The notes under the pieces: model-generated
Databases searched by the model: none
What the model was told of the DNA's origin: nothing
What the model saw: only the letters and a program-made list of their open reading frames with translations
Assembly: GCF_000986865.1 (NCBI RefSeq)
Contig: NZ_LAVS01000013.1
Location: 1-64,000, forward strand
Source of the DNA: Rheinheimera mesophila
GTDB taxonomy: Bacteria; Pseudomonadota; Gammaproteobacteria; Enterobacterales; Alteromonadaceae
Length of the DNA: 64,000 bases
Direction of reading: 5' to 3'
Shown: in pieces, positions 56,525 through 64,000 of the stretch
Position numbering within the stretch: the stretch's first letter is position 1
How the letters are laid out: the number at the start of each line of letters is the position of its first letter
Program-made: the position numbers and the translations under genes

Positions 56525-57022
56525 GTGTTAATAGCTAAATTCTGGGAAACAAAAAGCCTGGAACAAATGACAACAGAAGAATGGGAAGCCGTTTGTGATG
56601 GCTGCGCTAAATGTTGTCTGAACAAATTTATTGATGATGAAGACGAAGAAGCCGAAGGCCCAACCGACTATATCAAGCCTGACGAGCAAATTCATTTTAC
56701 TAATATCGCCTGTCGTTATCTGGACAGCCACAAATGTGCCTGTACCGTGTATGAACAGCGTACCGTGCTGGTGCCGGATTGTGTCAAGTTGACTCAGGAT
56801 AACTTAAAAGACATCTTTTTTATGCCCAATAGCTGCAGCTACCGCCGTTTGCATGAAGGTCGTGGCTTACCGTCCTGGCATCCGCTGCTGAATAACGGCA
56901 AAAAAAGTCTGATGCATAAAAAACAAATGTCAGTACGTAATAAAACCATTTCCGAAGACATGGTCGATATGGAAAAGTTTGAAGATTATATTGTGACCTG
57001 GGCGATAAACGATCTGGACTAG
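56525..57022 (+). CDS. ycgN: YcgN-family cysteine cluster protein
   Basis: A 165-residue UPF0153/UPF0260 protein with Cys motifs likely to bind zinc or Fe-S: CDGCAKCCLNK (near 24-34), CRYLDSHKCACTVYEQR, VPDCVKL and SCSYRRLHEGRGLPSWHPL. The start is GTG (56525), close behind AGAGAGG; the N-terminal FWETKSLEQMTTEEWEAVCDGC aligns with YcgN. Function unknown. Its stop codon is followed immediately by an ERIC-like element. Confidence 0.9.
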   Translation: MLIAKFWETKSLEQMTTEEWEAVCDGCAKCCLNKFIDDEDEEAEGPTDYIKPDEQIHFTNIACRYLDSHKCACTVYEQRTVLVPDCVKLTQDNLKDIFFMPNSCSYRRLHEGRGLPSWHPLLNNGKKSLMHKKQMSVRNKTISEDMVDMEKFEDYIVTWAINDLD

Positions 57023-57148
57023 TATCCCCGTCGTTGGTGGAGTTGCCGCTGTATTGACTGCGTGTGCTCGCCCCGGTGACATAGGACGACTATGCTGGTA
57101 GGGCTCGGACACTTGCCGTCGCGCTGCAACTTCAATGAGTGAAGGTAT
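57023..57148 (-). repeat. ERIC-like intergenic repeat (diverged copy)
   Basis: About 126 bp starting right after the ycgN stop (TATCCCCGTCG end, like the TACCCGTC terminus of ERIC). It shares with the reverse complement of the copy at 57820 the blocks TTGACT, GCTCGCCCC, GACATAG...CTATGCT, CTTGTCG/CTTGCCG and CGCTGCAAC. The central CATAG-GACGA-CTATG palindrome is conserved. Orientation is opposite to the second copy. The two outer CCCC/GGGG arms are partly degraded. Confidence 0.75.
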
Positions 57149-57200
57149 GGTTCAGTTGGGCAAGCAAAAATAGCGTTTTTTTGATTTGAGGGTGGTGGTT

Positions 57201-57806
57201 GTGCAAGAAGCCATGCAGATTTTGCATCAGTTAAAACAGTTAATGACCAGTTTTAGTCCGGCGATAGTGCAGATGGTGATCAGCGCTATCATTATTCTGA
57301 TTTATATCGTATTAAGTCGTCGGATTGCGCCTTTTTTGTACCGTACTATAGCGGCCAGTGTGCTCAAAGAAGAAATGAACCGCCGTGCTTTGGTGGTGTT
57401 CCATATTCTGCTGTTTTTACTGCTGGTCGTGATCCTAAGTGTGGTCTGGGGCATCGACATCAAAGGCTTACTGGTACTGGCGTCCTCCATGATAGCGGTG
57501 ATTGGGGTGGCATTATTTGCGGCCTGGTCGCTGTTAAGCAATATCACCGCTTTTTTTATCATGTTAGGGCAGCGTAATTTTGCACCAGGGGCAGAAGTGA
57601 AAATTATCGATGGTTCCAATCATATTGAAGGCAAAGTGGTTGAGATCAATTTGTTCAGTACAGTGCTGCTGACCAAAAATAATGACCAGGTGGTGTATCC
57701 GAATAACCTGATTGTGTCCCGCCCAGTGGTCGTTCAACATCATATCAAAGCCGATAAAAGCAAGACCGCACACAGATGGCGGCGCAGGCACCCTGATCAC
57801 CGTTAA
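57201..57806 (+). CDS. Small mechanosensitive ion channel (MscS family)
   Basis: A 201-residue MscS-type protein with two or three membrane helices (IVQMVISAIIILIYIVLS, VVFHILLFLLLVVILSVVW, LVLASSMIAVIGVALFAAWS), the last being the pore helix. The MscS beta domain follows (GQRNFAPGAEVKIIDGSNHIEGKVVEINLFSTVLLTKNNDQVVYPNN). It lacks the C-terminal vestibule of full MscS (286 aa), as do other short family members, and ends in a basic tail (AHRWRRRHPDHR). GTG 57201 with GAGGG 8 nt upstream is chosen; earlier TTG/GTG codons and a later ATG (57213) are possible. ERIC-like elements lie on both sides. Confidence 0.82.
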   Translation: MQEAMQILHQLKQLMTSFSPAIVQMVISAIIILIYIVLSRRIAPFLYRTIAASVLKEEMNRRALVVFHILLFLLLVVILSVVWGIDIKGLLVLASSMIAVIGVALFAAWSLLSNITAFFIMLGQRNFAPGAEVKIIDGSNHIEGKVVEINLFSTVLLTKNNDQVVYPNNLIVSRPVVVQHHIKADKSKTAHRWRRRHPDHR

Positions 57807-57819
57807 TCCTGTTTGTTTG

Positions 57820-57943
57820 AACCCAAAGTAATTGATGTTGCAGCGAGGCGACAAGCGATTGAGACCCCAGGAGCATAGTTTAGCTATGTGACTGGGGCGA
57901 GAGCGTGAAGTCAACAAAGTTGCAGCTTCAAGTACGAAGGGTT
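57820..57943 (+). repeat. ERIC-like intergenic repeat
   Basis: A 124-bp imperfect palindrome between the MscS gene and cysZ. Its ends are AACCC (57820-57824) and GGGTT (57939-57943). The centre is ACCCCAGGAGCATAGTT then AGCTATGTGACTGGGGCGAG, which follows the ERIC core (CCCCAGGAGCTTACA...TAAGTGACTGGGGTGAGCG) closely, and TTGCAGC-TTCAAGTACGA near the right end resembles GCAGCTTGAAGTATGA. The cysZ stop codon begins at its last base. ERIC was first described in Enterobacteriaceae and Vibrio. Confidence 0.85.
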
Positions 57944-58659
57944 TATTCGGGTAAACGCAGGGCTGCTCTGAACTTATCCACCCACATCGCCGTAGCGCCA
58001 CACACAGCGACCGGCATAATCAATAAGTTAATCAGCGGTACAAAGCTCAGCAGATACACACTAATGCCAAAAACATAGCTGTGTTTCCATTGCAGTTTTA
58101 GTGCCTTGCGCATCGTATCAAAAGGTACTTTGTGATTATCAAACGGATAATCACAGTACTGAATCGCCAGCATCCAACTGCAGAATAAAAACCATAACAA
58201 CTGGCCTATACCTGGCAGGATAAAAAACAACAACAAAAAGCCAATAGCGCGTGGTAAACAATAGACAAACTTTTGCCATTCACGCCCAAGCATCCGTGGT
58301 ACATCTTTGAGAAAAGCCGCTACGCCTTGCTCCGGCAACGGCTGACCCGTTAAATGCAGCTCAGTTTTTTCGGCTAGCAAGGCATTAAAGGGCGCGGCGA
58401 TAAAATTGGCGACCATAGTGAAGGTTAAAGCTAAACCCATCACAATAGAAAACAGTGCCAAAGGCCAGACCAAAAAGCCGACAAAACTCAGCCAGTCGGG
58501 TAAGGTGGCTACCACCTGATCTACCCAGCCACCTAACTGACTGAATAAATAACCAAAAGCCAGTGCAAACAGCAGCAGATTAATACTCAGCGGCACCAGT
58601 ACATAGCGTTTTAAGCCTTTTACCCGAATTAAACTCAGGCCTTTCATCAAATAATGCAT
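57943..58659 (-). CDS. cysZ: Sulfate transporter CysZ
   Basis: CysZ is an inner-membrane protein that mediates sulfate entry for cysteine synthesis. The ATG at 58659 (MHYLMKGLSLIRVKGLKRYV) with AGGACAC upstream gives 238 residues (E. coli 253). A longer frame to 58779 has no ribosome binding site. Hydrophobic helices VLVPLSINLLLFALAFGYLF and GFLVWPLALFSIVMGLALTFTMVANFIAAPFNALLAEK follow the family pattern, ending with VFGISVYLLSFVPLINLLIMPVAVCGATAMW. It is divergent from smc; in enterics cysZ neighbours zipA directly. Confidence 0.93.
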   Translation of the reverse strand: MHYLMKGLSLIRVKGLKRYVLVPLSINLLLFALAFGYLFSQLGGWVDQVVATLPDWLSFVGFLVWPLALFSIVMGLALTFTMVANFIAAPFNALLAEKTELHLTGQPLPEQGVAAFLKDVPRMLGREWQKFVYCLPRAIGFLLLFFILPGIGQLLWFLFCSWMLAIQYCDYPFDNHKVPFDTMRKALKLQWKHSYVFGISVYLLSFVPLINLLIMPVAVCGATAMWVDKFRAALRLPE

Positions 58660-58798
58660 AATTTTGTGTCCTCTGAAGGCGAATAGGCCGAGCATATAAG
58701 CCATCTGATTGAGTCGCAACATAAAATCCGTAAGCAACTTTTTCAGCGCTATAGGACAAAGCGGCCGTGACAGCAGCACCGCTGTTCTGTTACATTCA

Positions 58799-58814
58799 GT
58801 TTTGTTAACAAAAC
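58799..58814. promoter_or_regulatory. 16-bp perfect palindrome in the cysZ-smc gap
   Basis: GTTTTGTTAACAAAAC, perfectly self-complementary, lies 24 nt before the smc ATG in the divergent region. Possible operator or part of a promoter; no known consensus fits by eye. Confidence 0.45.
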
Positions 58815-58838
58815 CTCGGCCTTATTGTTCAGGGACAG

Positions 58839-61800
58839 ATGCGTCTTAAGCAAATTAAATTAGCGGGTTTTAAATCCTTCGTTGATCCGACTCAGGTAGC
58901 TTTTCCTGCTGCAATGACCGCTGTAGTGGGCCCAAACGGCTGCGGCAAATCCAACGTTATTGATGCGGTGCGCTGGGTTCTGGGGGAAAGCTCGGCAAAA
59001 AACCTGCGGGGTGACGCCATGACGGACGTTATTTTTAACGGTTCGACGCAGCGTAAACCCGTGTCGCAGGCCTCGGTTGAACTGATGTTCGAAAACACCC
59101 AAGGCCGGTTGCAAGGCAGTCTGGCCGATCGCAGTGAAATTGCCATAAAAAGGTTAGTGACAAGGGACGGTCAGTCGAATTACTTCCTGAACGGTACCAA
59201 GTGTCGTCGCCGCGATATTACCGACATCTTCCTCGGCACAGGCCTGGGACCACGTAGCTATGCCATCATAGAGCAGGGCATGATTTCGCGCCTGATTGAA
59301 TCCAAGCCTGCCGACTTACGTATTTTTATCGAAGAAGCGGCTGGTATTTCCAAATACAAAGAGCGTCGGCGCGAAACCGAAAACCGGATTAAGCATACCC
59401 GCGAAAACCTCGACCGCTTGTCAGATGTACGGGAAGAGCTGGGGAAAAACCTGGATAAACTGAAACGTCAGGCCGCCGCCGCTGCACGTTTTAAAGAACT
59501 CAAAGCACAGGAGCGCAAGCTTAAAGCTGAGTTGGCCTGTGTGAAATGGTTACATTTTCATGGTTTGCTGCAAAAAACTGAACTGGATATCCAGCACAAG
59601 TTGACTGAGATAGAGCAATTTCAGGCGGCTCAATCCGGTGATCAGTTGCTGGTATTGCAACTCAAGGAGCAGCAACAGGAGCTGCGCGCCGAACAACAGC
59701 AACTGCAGCAGCAGTATTATCAGGTTGGCAATCAGATCACCCGTCTGGAGCAGCAGCAACTGCACCAACGTCAGCGCCGTCAAAGCCTGACCGATGAACT
59801 GCGTTCACTACAGCTAACCCTGCAAGAAGCAGACTCGTACATGGCGCAGCAGCGTGAGCAACTGGCAGAACTTGAATTCCAGCTTGAACAGGCCGCACCG
59901 GATAGCGAACTCAAACAAGAACAGTTTGAAAGCCTGACCGAACAAGCGGAGCACGCTCAGGAACAGTTGCTGCAGGCTCAGGCGGCATTGCAGCAATGGC
60001 AGCAACAGTTTTTTGCGCTGCAACAACAGCAGCAACAGAATCAGCTCAAAGCGCAGCACAGCCAACAGCAACAGCAGCAGTTACTCAATCGTATCAGCCA
60101 GTTACAGCAAGAATTAGCGCAACTGGATGCCGTGATTGATTCTGCCGCGGCAGAGCCATTATTGGCCAAGCAACGAGACTCACAGCAGCAACTTGAGCTA
60201 CTGCAACAGCAAAGTGCCGAAGCCGAGCAGCGCTATCAGGAATTACAACAGGCACAGCAGCAACAGAAACAGCAGCAACTGGTGCGGCAAAGCGAGTTAA
60301 AGCAACTCACACTGCAGCGTGAGCAACTAAATCATATTCAACAGCAGGTCAATCAACAGCAACAGCAGTTATTAAAACAGCTTCAGATTGAGCCCAAATG
60401 GGCCAAAGCTGTTAGTCTGGTGCTGGGCGACCTGCAGCATGCCACGCCGGAGCAGGCTGGCCAACAAAGTGCAGAGCAAAGTTATGTTTCAGCCAGTCAG
60501 TGCAGTGCCAGGGCTGGTACTTTAGCTGCGGTGGTCCGTTCGGGCCTGTATCCCGATGTATTTCATCAGGTGCTCTTGGCCGAAACCATAGAGCAGGCTC
60601 AAGCCACACAAAAACAGTTGCAAGCTGCACAGTCGGTGATTTGTCCGCAAGGTATCTGGTTTGGCAGTAACTGGCAGTTAGTGCCAGGGCAAGCGGCGTC
60701 GGACAATTATTTAACCCGGCAACAGCAGTTACTCGAATTGGCAGAGCAGATCGCACAGCTCGAACAACAAATCGCTGAACAGCAGCAGCATGAAGTACGT
60801 TTCGATACCGAACTGCTCGCTGGCAAACAGCAATGGCAGCACTCTGTGCAGCAACTGCAGCAGACGAAAGAGCAATTGCAGCAGATCAATACGGATTTAT
60901 TACTGTTGCAACAACAGCAGCAACTGCAGCAGCAAAGACGCCTACAGGCATCTTCAGAGTTAACGGCGCAGCAGCAGGATTTTGAGTTATTAAGCCTACA
61001 ACTTGATGAGCTGGAGCTGCATTCTGCAGCGCTGGACCAGCAGTATCAGGCGCAAAAAGCCAAAGAATGGCAACTACAGCAGCTACAGACACAAAGCCAG
61101 CAGCAGTATCAACAACTGAAACAACAGCAAGATGCTGTTCGTCAGCAACTGCAGCAGCTACAGCTAGAACAACAAAGCGCACAAAAGCAGTTAAGTTTTA
61201 GCCAGCAAAATTTGCAGCGTAGCCAGCAACAACAGCAGCAATTGCAGCAGCGGTTCCAACTGGTACAGGAGCAACTGGCTGAAGTGTCAGAGCCGGATGC
61301 TGAGCAACATGACAGCCTGCAACTGTTGTTGGAACAACGGGCCGAAGTGGAACTTTTAGTGCAGCAAAAAGCCGAAGCCTTGCATCAGTTGGATGACAAG
61401 TTGCGTCAGGCCGAACAAGGCCATCAAGGAGTGGCGCATCTGCTGACGCAAAAGCAAAAAGAATTAGCCGATTTGCAGTTGAGTGCCGAAGGCTATAGGG
61501 TGCGCGCCAACAATATGCTGGAGCAACTGACCGAGCTGCAGGTCAACTTTAAAGAACTCACAGAAACGCTGCCCGCCGAAGCCAACGAGCAGGACTGGCA
61601 GCAGCAACTGGAAAAAACGCAGGACGCAGTGGCGCGGTTAGGTCCAATAAACCTGGCGGCTATTGAGGAATTTGAACAGCAGGACCAGCGTAAACACTAT
61701 CTGGATGCCCAGCATCAGGATTTAGTGTCCGCATTAGAAACGCTGGAAACGGCGATTCGTAAAATTGACCGGGAAACCCGGCAAAAATTTAAAGAAACCT

Positions 61801-62252
61801 TTGAGCAGGTCAATGAAGGGCTGCAAACTTTATTTCCAAAAGTCTTCGGTGGCGGTAGCGCCTATCTTGATTTAACCGAAGAAGATCTGTTAGAAACAGG
61901 TGTAACTATCATGGCGAGACCGCCGGGGAAAAAAAACAGTACAATTCACTTACTCTCGGGTGGTGAAAAAGCCTTAACCGCTTTATCATTGGTGTTTTCG
62001 ATTTTTCGATTAAATCCAGCACCTTTTTGTATGTTGGATGAAGTTGATGCACCTTTGGATGATGCAAACGTTGGCAGATTTTGTAATCTGGTGCGGGAAA
62101 TGTCTGAAACTGTGCAATTTATTTATATCAGTCACAATAAAATTGCCATGGAAATGGCGGCACAATTAATGGGCGTGACTATGCAGGAGCCCGGTGTGTC
62201 GAGAGTTGTAGCTGTAGATGTGGAAGATGCCGTGAAAATGGCACAAGCCTAA
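58839..62252 (+). CDS. smc: Chromosome segregation protein Smc
   Basis: Smc is the condensin ATPase that loops and organises newly replicated DNA with ScpAB. The 1137-residue protein has Walker A GPNGCGKSN at 31-39 and RGDAMTDVIFNGS. The hinge lies at about 510-620. The C-terminal ABC signature LLSGGEKALTALSLVFSIFRL and Walker B CMLDEVDAPLDDANV follow. The coiled-coil arms (about 250-500 and 650-960) are unusually Gln-rich, with long Q runs encoded by mixed CAG/CAA. Shorter than B. subtilis Smc (1186). It takes the place of MukB, between cysZ and zipA. Confidence 0.96.
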   Translation: MRLKQIKLAGFKSFVDPTQVAFPAAMTAVVGPNGCGKSNVIDAVRWVLGESSAKNLRGDAMTDVIFNGSTQRKPVSQASVELMFENTQGRLQGSLADRSEIAIKRLVTRDGQSNYFLNGTKCRRRDITDIFLGTGLGPRSYAIIEQGMISRLIESKPADLRIFIEEAAGISKYKERRRETENRIKHTRENLDRLSDVREELGKNLDKLKRQAAAAARFKELKAQERKLKAELACVKWLHFHGLLQKTELDIQHKLTEIEQFQAAQSGDQLLVLQLKEQQQELRAEQQQLQQQYYQVGNQITRLEQQQLHQRQRRQSLTDELRSLQLTLQEADSYMAQQREQLAELEFQLEQAAPDSELKQEQFESLTEQAEHAQEQLLQAQAALQQWQQQFFALQQQQQQNQLKAQHSQQQQQQLLNRISQLQQELAQLDAVIDSAAAEPLLAKQRDSQQQLELLQQQSAEAEQRYQELQQAQQQQKQQQLVRQSELKQLTLQREQLNHIQQQVNQQQQQLLKQLQIEPKWAKAVSLVLGDLQHATPEQAGQQSAEQSYVSASQCSARAGTLAAVVRSGLYPDVFHQVLLAETIEQAQATQKQLQAAQSVICPQGIWFGSNWQLVPGQAASDNYLTRQQQLLELAEQIAQLEQQIAEQQQHEVRFDTELLAGKQQWQHSVQQLQQTKEQLQQINTDLLLLQQQQQLQQQRRLQASSELTAQQQDFELLSLQLDELELHSAALDQQYQAQKAKEWQLQQLQTQSQQQYQQLKQQQDAVRQQLQQLQLEQQSAQKQLSFSQQNLQRSQQQQQQLQQRFQLVQEQLAEVSEPDAEQHDSLQLLLEQRAEVELLVQQKAEALHQLDDKLRQAEQGHQGVAHLLTQKQKELADLQLSAEGYRVRANNMLEQLTELQVNFKELTETLPAEANEQDWQQQLEKTQDAVARLGPINLAAIEEFEQQDQRKHYLDAQHQDLVSALETLETAIRKIDRETRQKFKETFEQVNEGLQTLFPKVFGGGSAYLDLTEEDLLETGVTIMARPPGKKNSTIHLLSGGEKALTALSLVFSIFRLNPAPFCMLDEVDAPLDDANVGRFCNLVREMSETVQFIYISHNKIAMEMAAQLMGVTMQEPGVSRVVAVDVEDAVKMAQA

Positions 62253-62271
62253 AAACTAAAAGGTAAAAGAG

Positions 62272-63108
62272 ATGGCTGAGGAATTACGTTTAGTCTTGAT
62301 TGTTTTGGGTGTGTTGGGTATCAGCGCTTTGGCTTTGCATGGCTGGTGGACAGTCCGGAAAAATAATAAAGACATTGGCAATTATGAGGTTGACGAGACG
62401 CCGCCAACCACCAGAGCAGATGGTTTTGATGAGCTGGGCATAGGCCGTAAGCGGGTATTACAACCGGGTGAAAAGCCGCAGCCTAAACCTGCTCCTACGG
62501 TGGCACCAAAAGCCAACAAATTACGCGAGCCCGTGAAAGTGCGTCGTGAGCCTGAATTAAACGAACCTTCACTGGATTTGGGCAGCTTTTCAGCCACAGA
62601 CGAGCCTTACGCTGAAGCGGTAGCCGAAGAGCAACAAGCCGCCTACGAAGCTGAAAAACAGCAAAGTGCCCAGGCGCCAGCGAACGAAGTGTTAATTCTG
62701 TACGTCTTGTTGCCGGAAGGCGAAGAAATCAACGGCTCTCTGTTATTGCCTTCGTTGTTGACCTTAGGCTTTAAGTACGGCGATATGAATATTTTCCACC
62801 GGTTCCAGGATAACGCCGGTTCAGGCGAGGTGCTGTTTTCGTTGGCCAATATGTTCAACCCAGGCACCTTCGACTTAGAAGAGATGGATAAAATGAATAC
62901 CCGTGGTTTAAGTTTGTTTATGACCTTGCCAGGGCCGGGCGAAGCCTTACAGAACTTTAATCTGATGCACAGCGCAGCGAAAAAACTGGCTGACGAATTT
63001 GGTGGTCAGGTGCTGGATGGCCAGCGCTCTGTGCTGACCGTACAAACAGTGCGGCATTATGTGGAAAAAATCCGTGAATTCCAGCGTCAGCGCCTGATCC
63101 ACGGTTAA
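62272..63108 (+). CDS. zipA: Cell division protein ZipA
   Basis: ZipA anchors FtsZ to the inner membrane. The 278 residues have an N-terminal membrane helix (LRLVLIVLGVLGISALALHGWW) and a basic/acidic then Pro-rich linker (about 30-140: PGEKPQPKPAPTVAPKANK). The C-terminal FtsZ-binding domain (about 143-278) carries NGSLLLPSLLTLGFKYGDMNIFH, GEVLFSLANMFNPGTFD and ALQNFNLMHSAAKKLADEFGGQVLD. It follows smc by 19 nt and precedes ligA, as in enterics. Confidence 0.96.
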   Translation: MAEELRLVLIVLGVLGISALALHGWWTVRKNNKDIGNYEVDETPPTTRADGFDELGIGRKRVLQPGEKPQPKPAPTVAPKANKLREPVKVRREPELNEPSLDLGSFSATDEPYAEAVAEEQQAAYEAEKQQSAQAPANEVLILYVLLPEGEEINGSLLLPSLLTLGFKYGDMNIFHRFQDNAGSGEVLFSLANMFNPGTFDLEEMDKMNTRGLSLFMTLPGPGEALQNFNLMHSAAKKLADEFGGQVLDGQRSVLTVQTVRHYVEKIREFQRQRLIHG

Positions 63109-63125
63109 TACAAGACAGCGATGAA

Positions 63126-63156
63126 ACAGGCCCCGTTATCGGGGCTTGTTTATTTT
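63126..63156 (+). terminator. Terminator after zipA
   Basis: ACAGGCCCCG (63126-63135), loop TTAT, CGGGGCTTGT (63140-63149) with one G-T pair, then TTATTTT. Intrinsic terminator; ligA may rely on its own promoter or on read-through. Confidence 0.75.
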
Positions 63157-63181
63157 AGAATTGAAGACGTAACACGTTTAG

Positions 63182-64000
<819 letters not shown>

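Noticed and set aside
59640-61260. Dense CAG/CAA runs resembling a microsatellite or repeat array
   Set aside because: They lie in frame within the Smc coiled coils and mix both Gln codons with other residues; this is protein composition, not a DNA repeat array or CRISPR.

Overview
The window is a typical chromosomal stretch of a gammaproteobacterium, most like Rheinheimera or a close relative in the Alteromonadales/Chromatiaceae range. That placement rests on gene order and protein style, not on a search. The gene order map / rpsB-tsf-pyrH-frr-uppS-cdsA-dxr-rseP-bamA-skp-lpxD-fabZ-lpxA-lpxB-rnhB-dnaE-accA-tilS is the gammaproteobacterial one. The chromosome uses Smc (not MukB) between cysZ and zipA-ligA. 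The min operon sits beside ycgL, an MltB-type transglycosylase, ycgM and ycgN. The alkaline phosphatase has the His/Trp active-site pair of marine enzymes. Several genes start with TTG or GTG (cdsA, fabZ, tilS, tsaB, frr, fadD).

Layout. 1-21 kb: translation factors (S2, EF-Ts, RRF), UMP kinase, undecaprenyl-PP synthesis, CDP-DAG synthesis, MEP isoprenoid synthesis, envelope proteolysis (RseP), outer-membrane assembly (BamA, Skp), lipid A synthesis (LpxD/A/B, FabZ), RNase HII, DNA polymerase III alpha, acetyl-CoA carboxylase alpha and TilS. They lie mostly head to tail with 1-8 nt overlaps or short gaps. 21-27.5 kb: a diguanylate cyclase, a patatin phospholipase, a DUF3014 protein plus acyltransferase, the 4.5S SRP RNA, a LURP-one protein, an exported esterase and a membrane HExxH protein. 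27.5-35 kb, minus strand: the complete histidine operon hisGDCBHAF(IE), preceded by a 15-residue leader peptide with six His codons and a rho-independent attenuator. 35-40.5 kb: YoaA helicase, TsaB, small unknown genes, and an SDR / DUF2878 / chalcone-isomerase-like operon behind a possible ECF-sigma promoter. 40.5-48 kb: a TonB-dependent receptor with an operator-like inverted repeat in its promoter, a Pho-box-preceded alkaline phosphatase, an Slp lipoprotein, a methyltransferase, an alpha/beta hydrolase and a tandem intergenic repeat. 48-64 kb: fadD, rnd, a four-repeat DUF4397 lipoprotein, minCDE, the ycg genes, a small MscS-type channel bracketed by two ERIC-like elements, cysZ, smc, zipA and the 5' part of ligA.

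I found no prophage, transposase, CRISPR array, toxin-antitoxin pair or defence island, and no clearly new multi-gene system. What merits a second look is regulatory or repetitive: the his attenuator, the inverted ERIC pair, the duplicated terminator repeat after the alpha/beta hydrolase, the operator-like palindromes at the TonB receptor, fadD and smc, the Pho box, the possible ECF promoter, and a few small unknown proteins.
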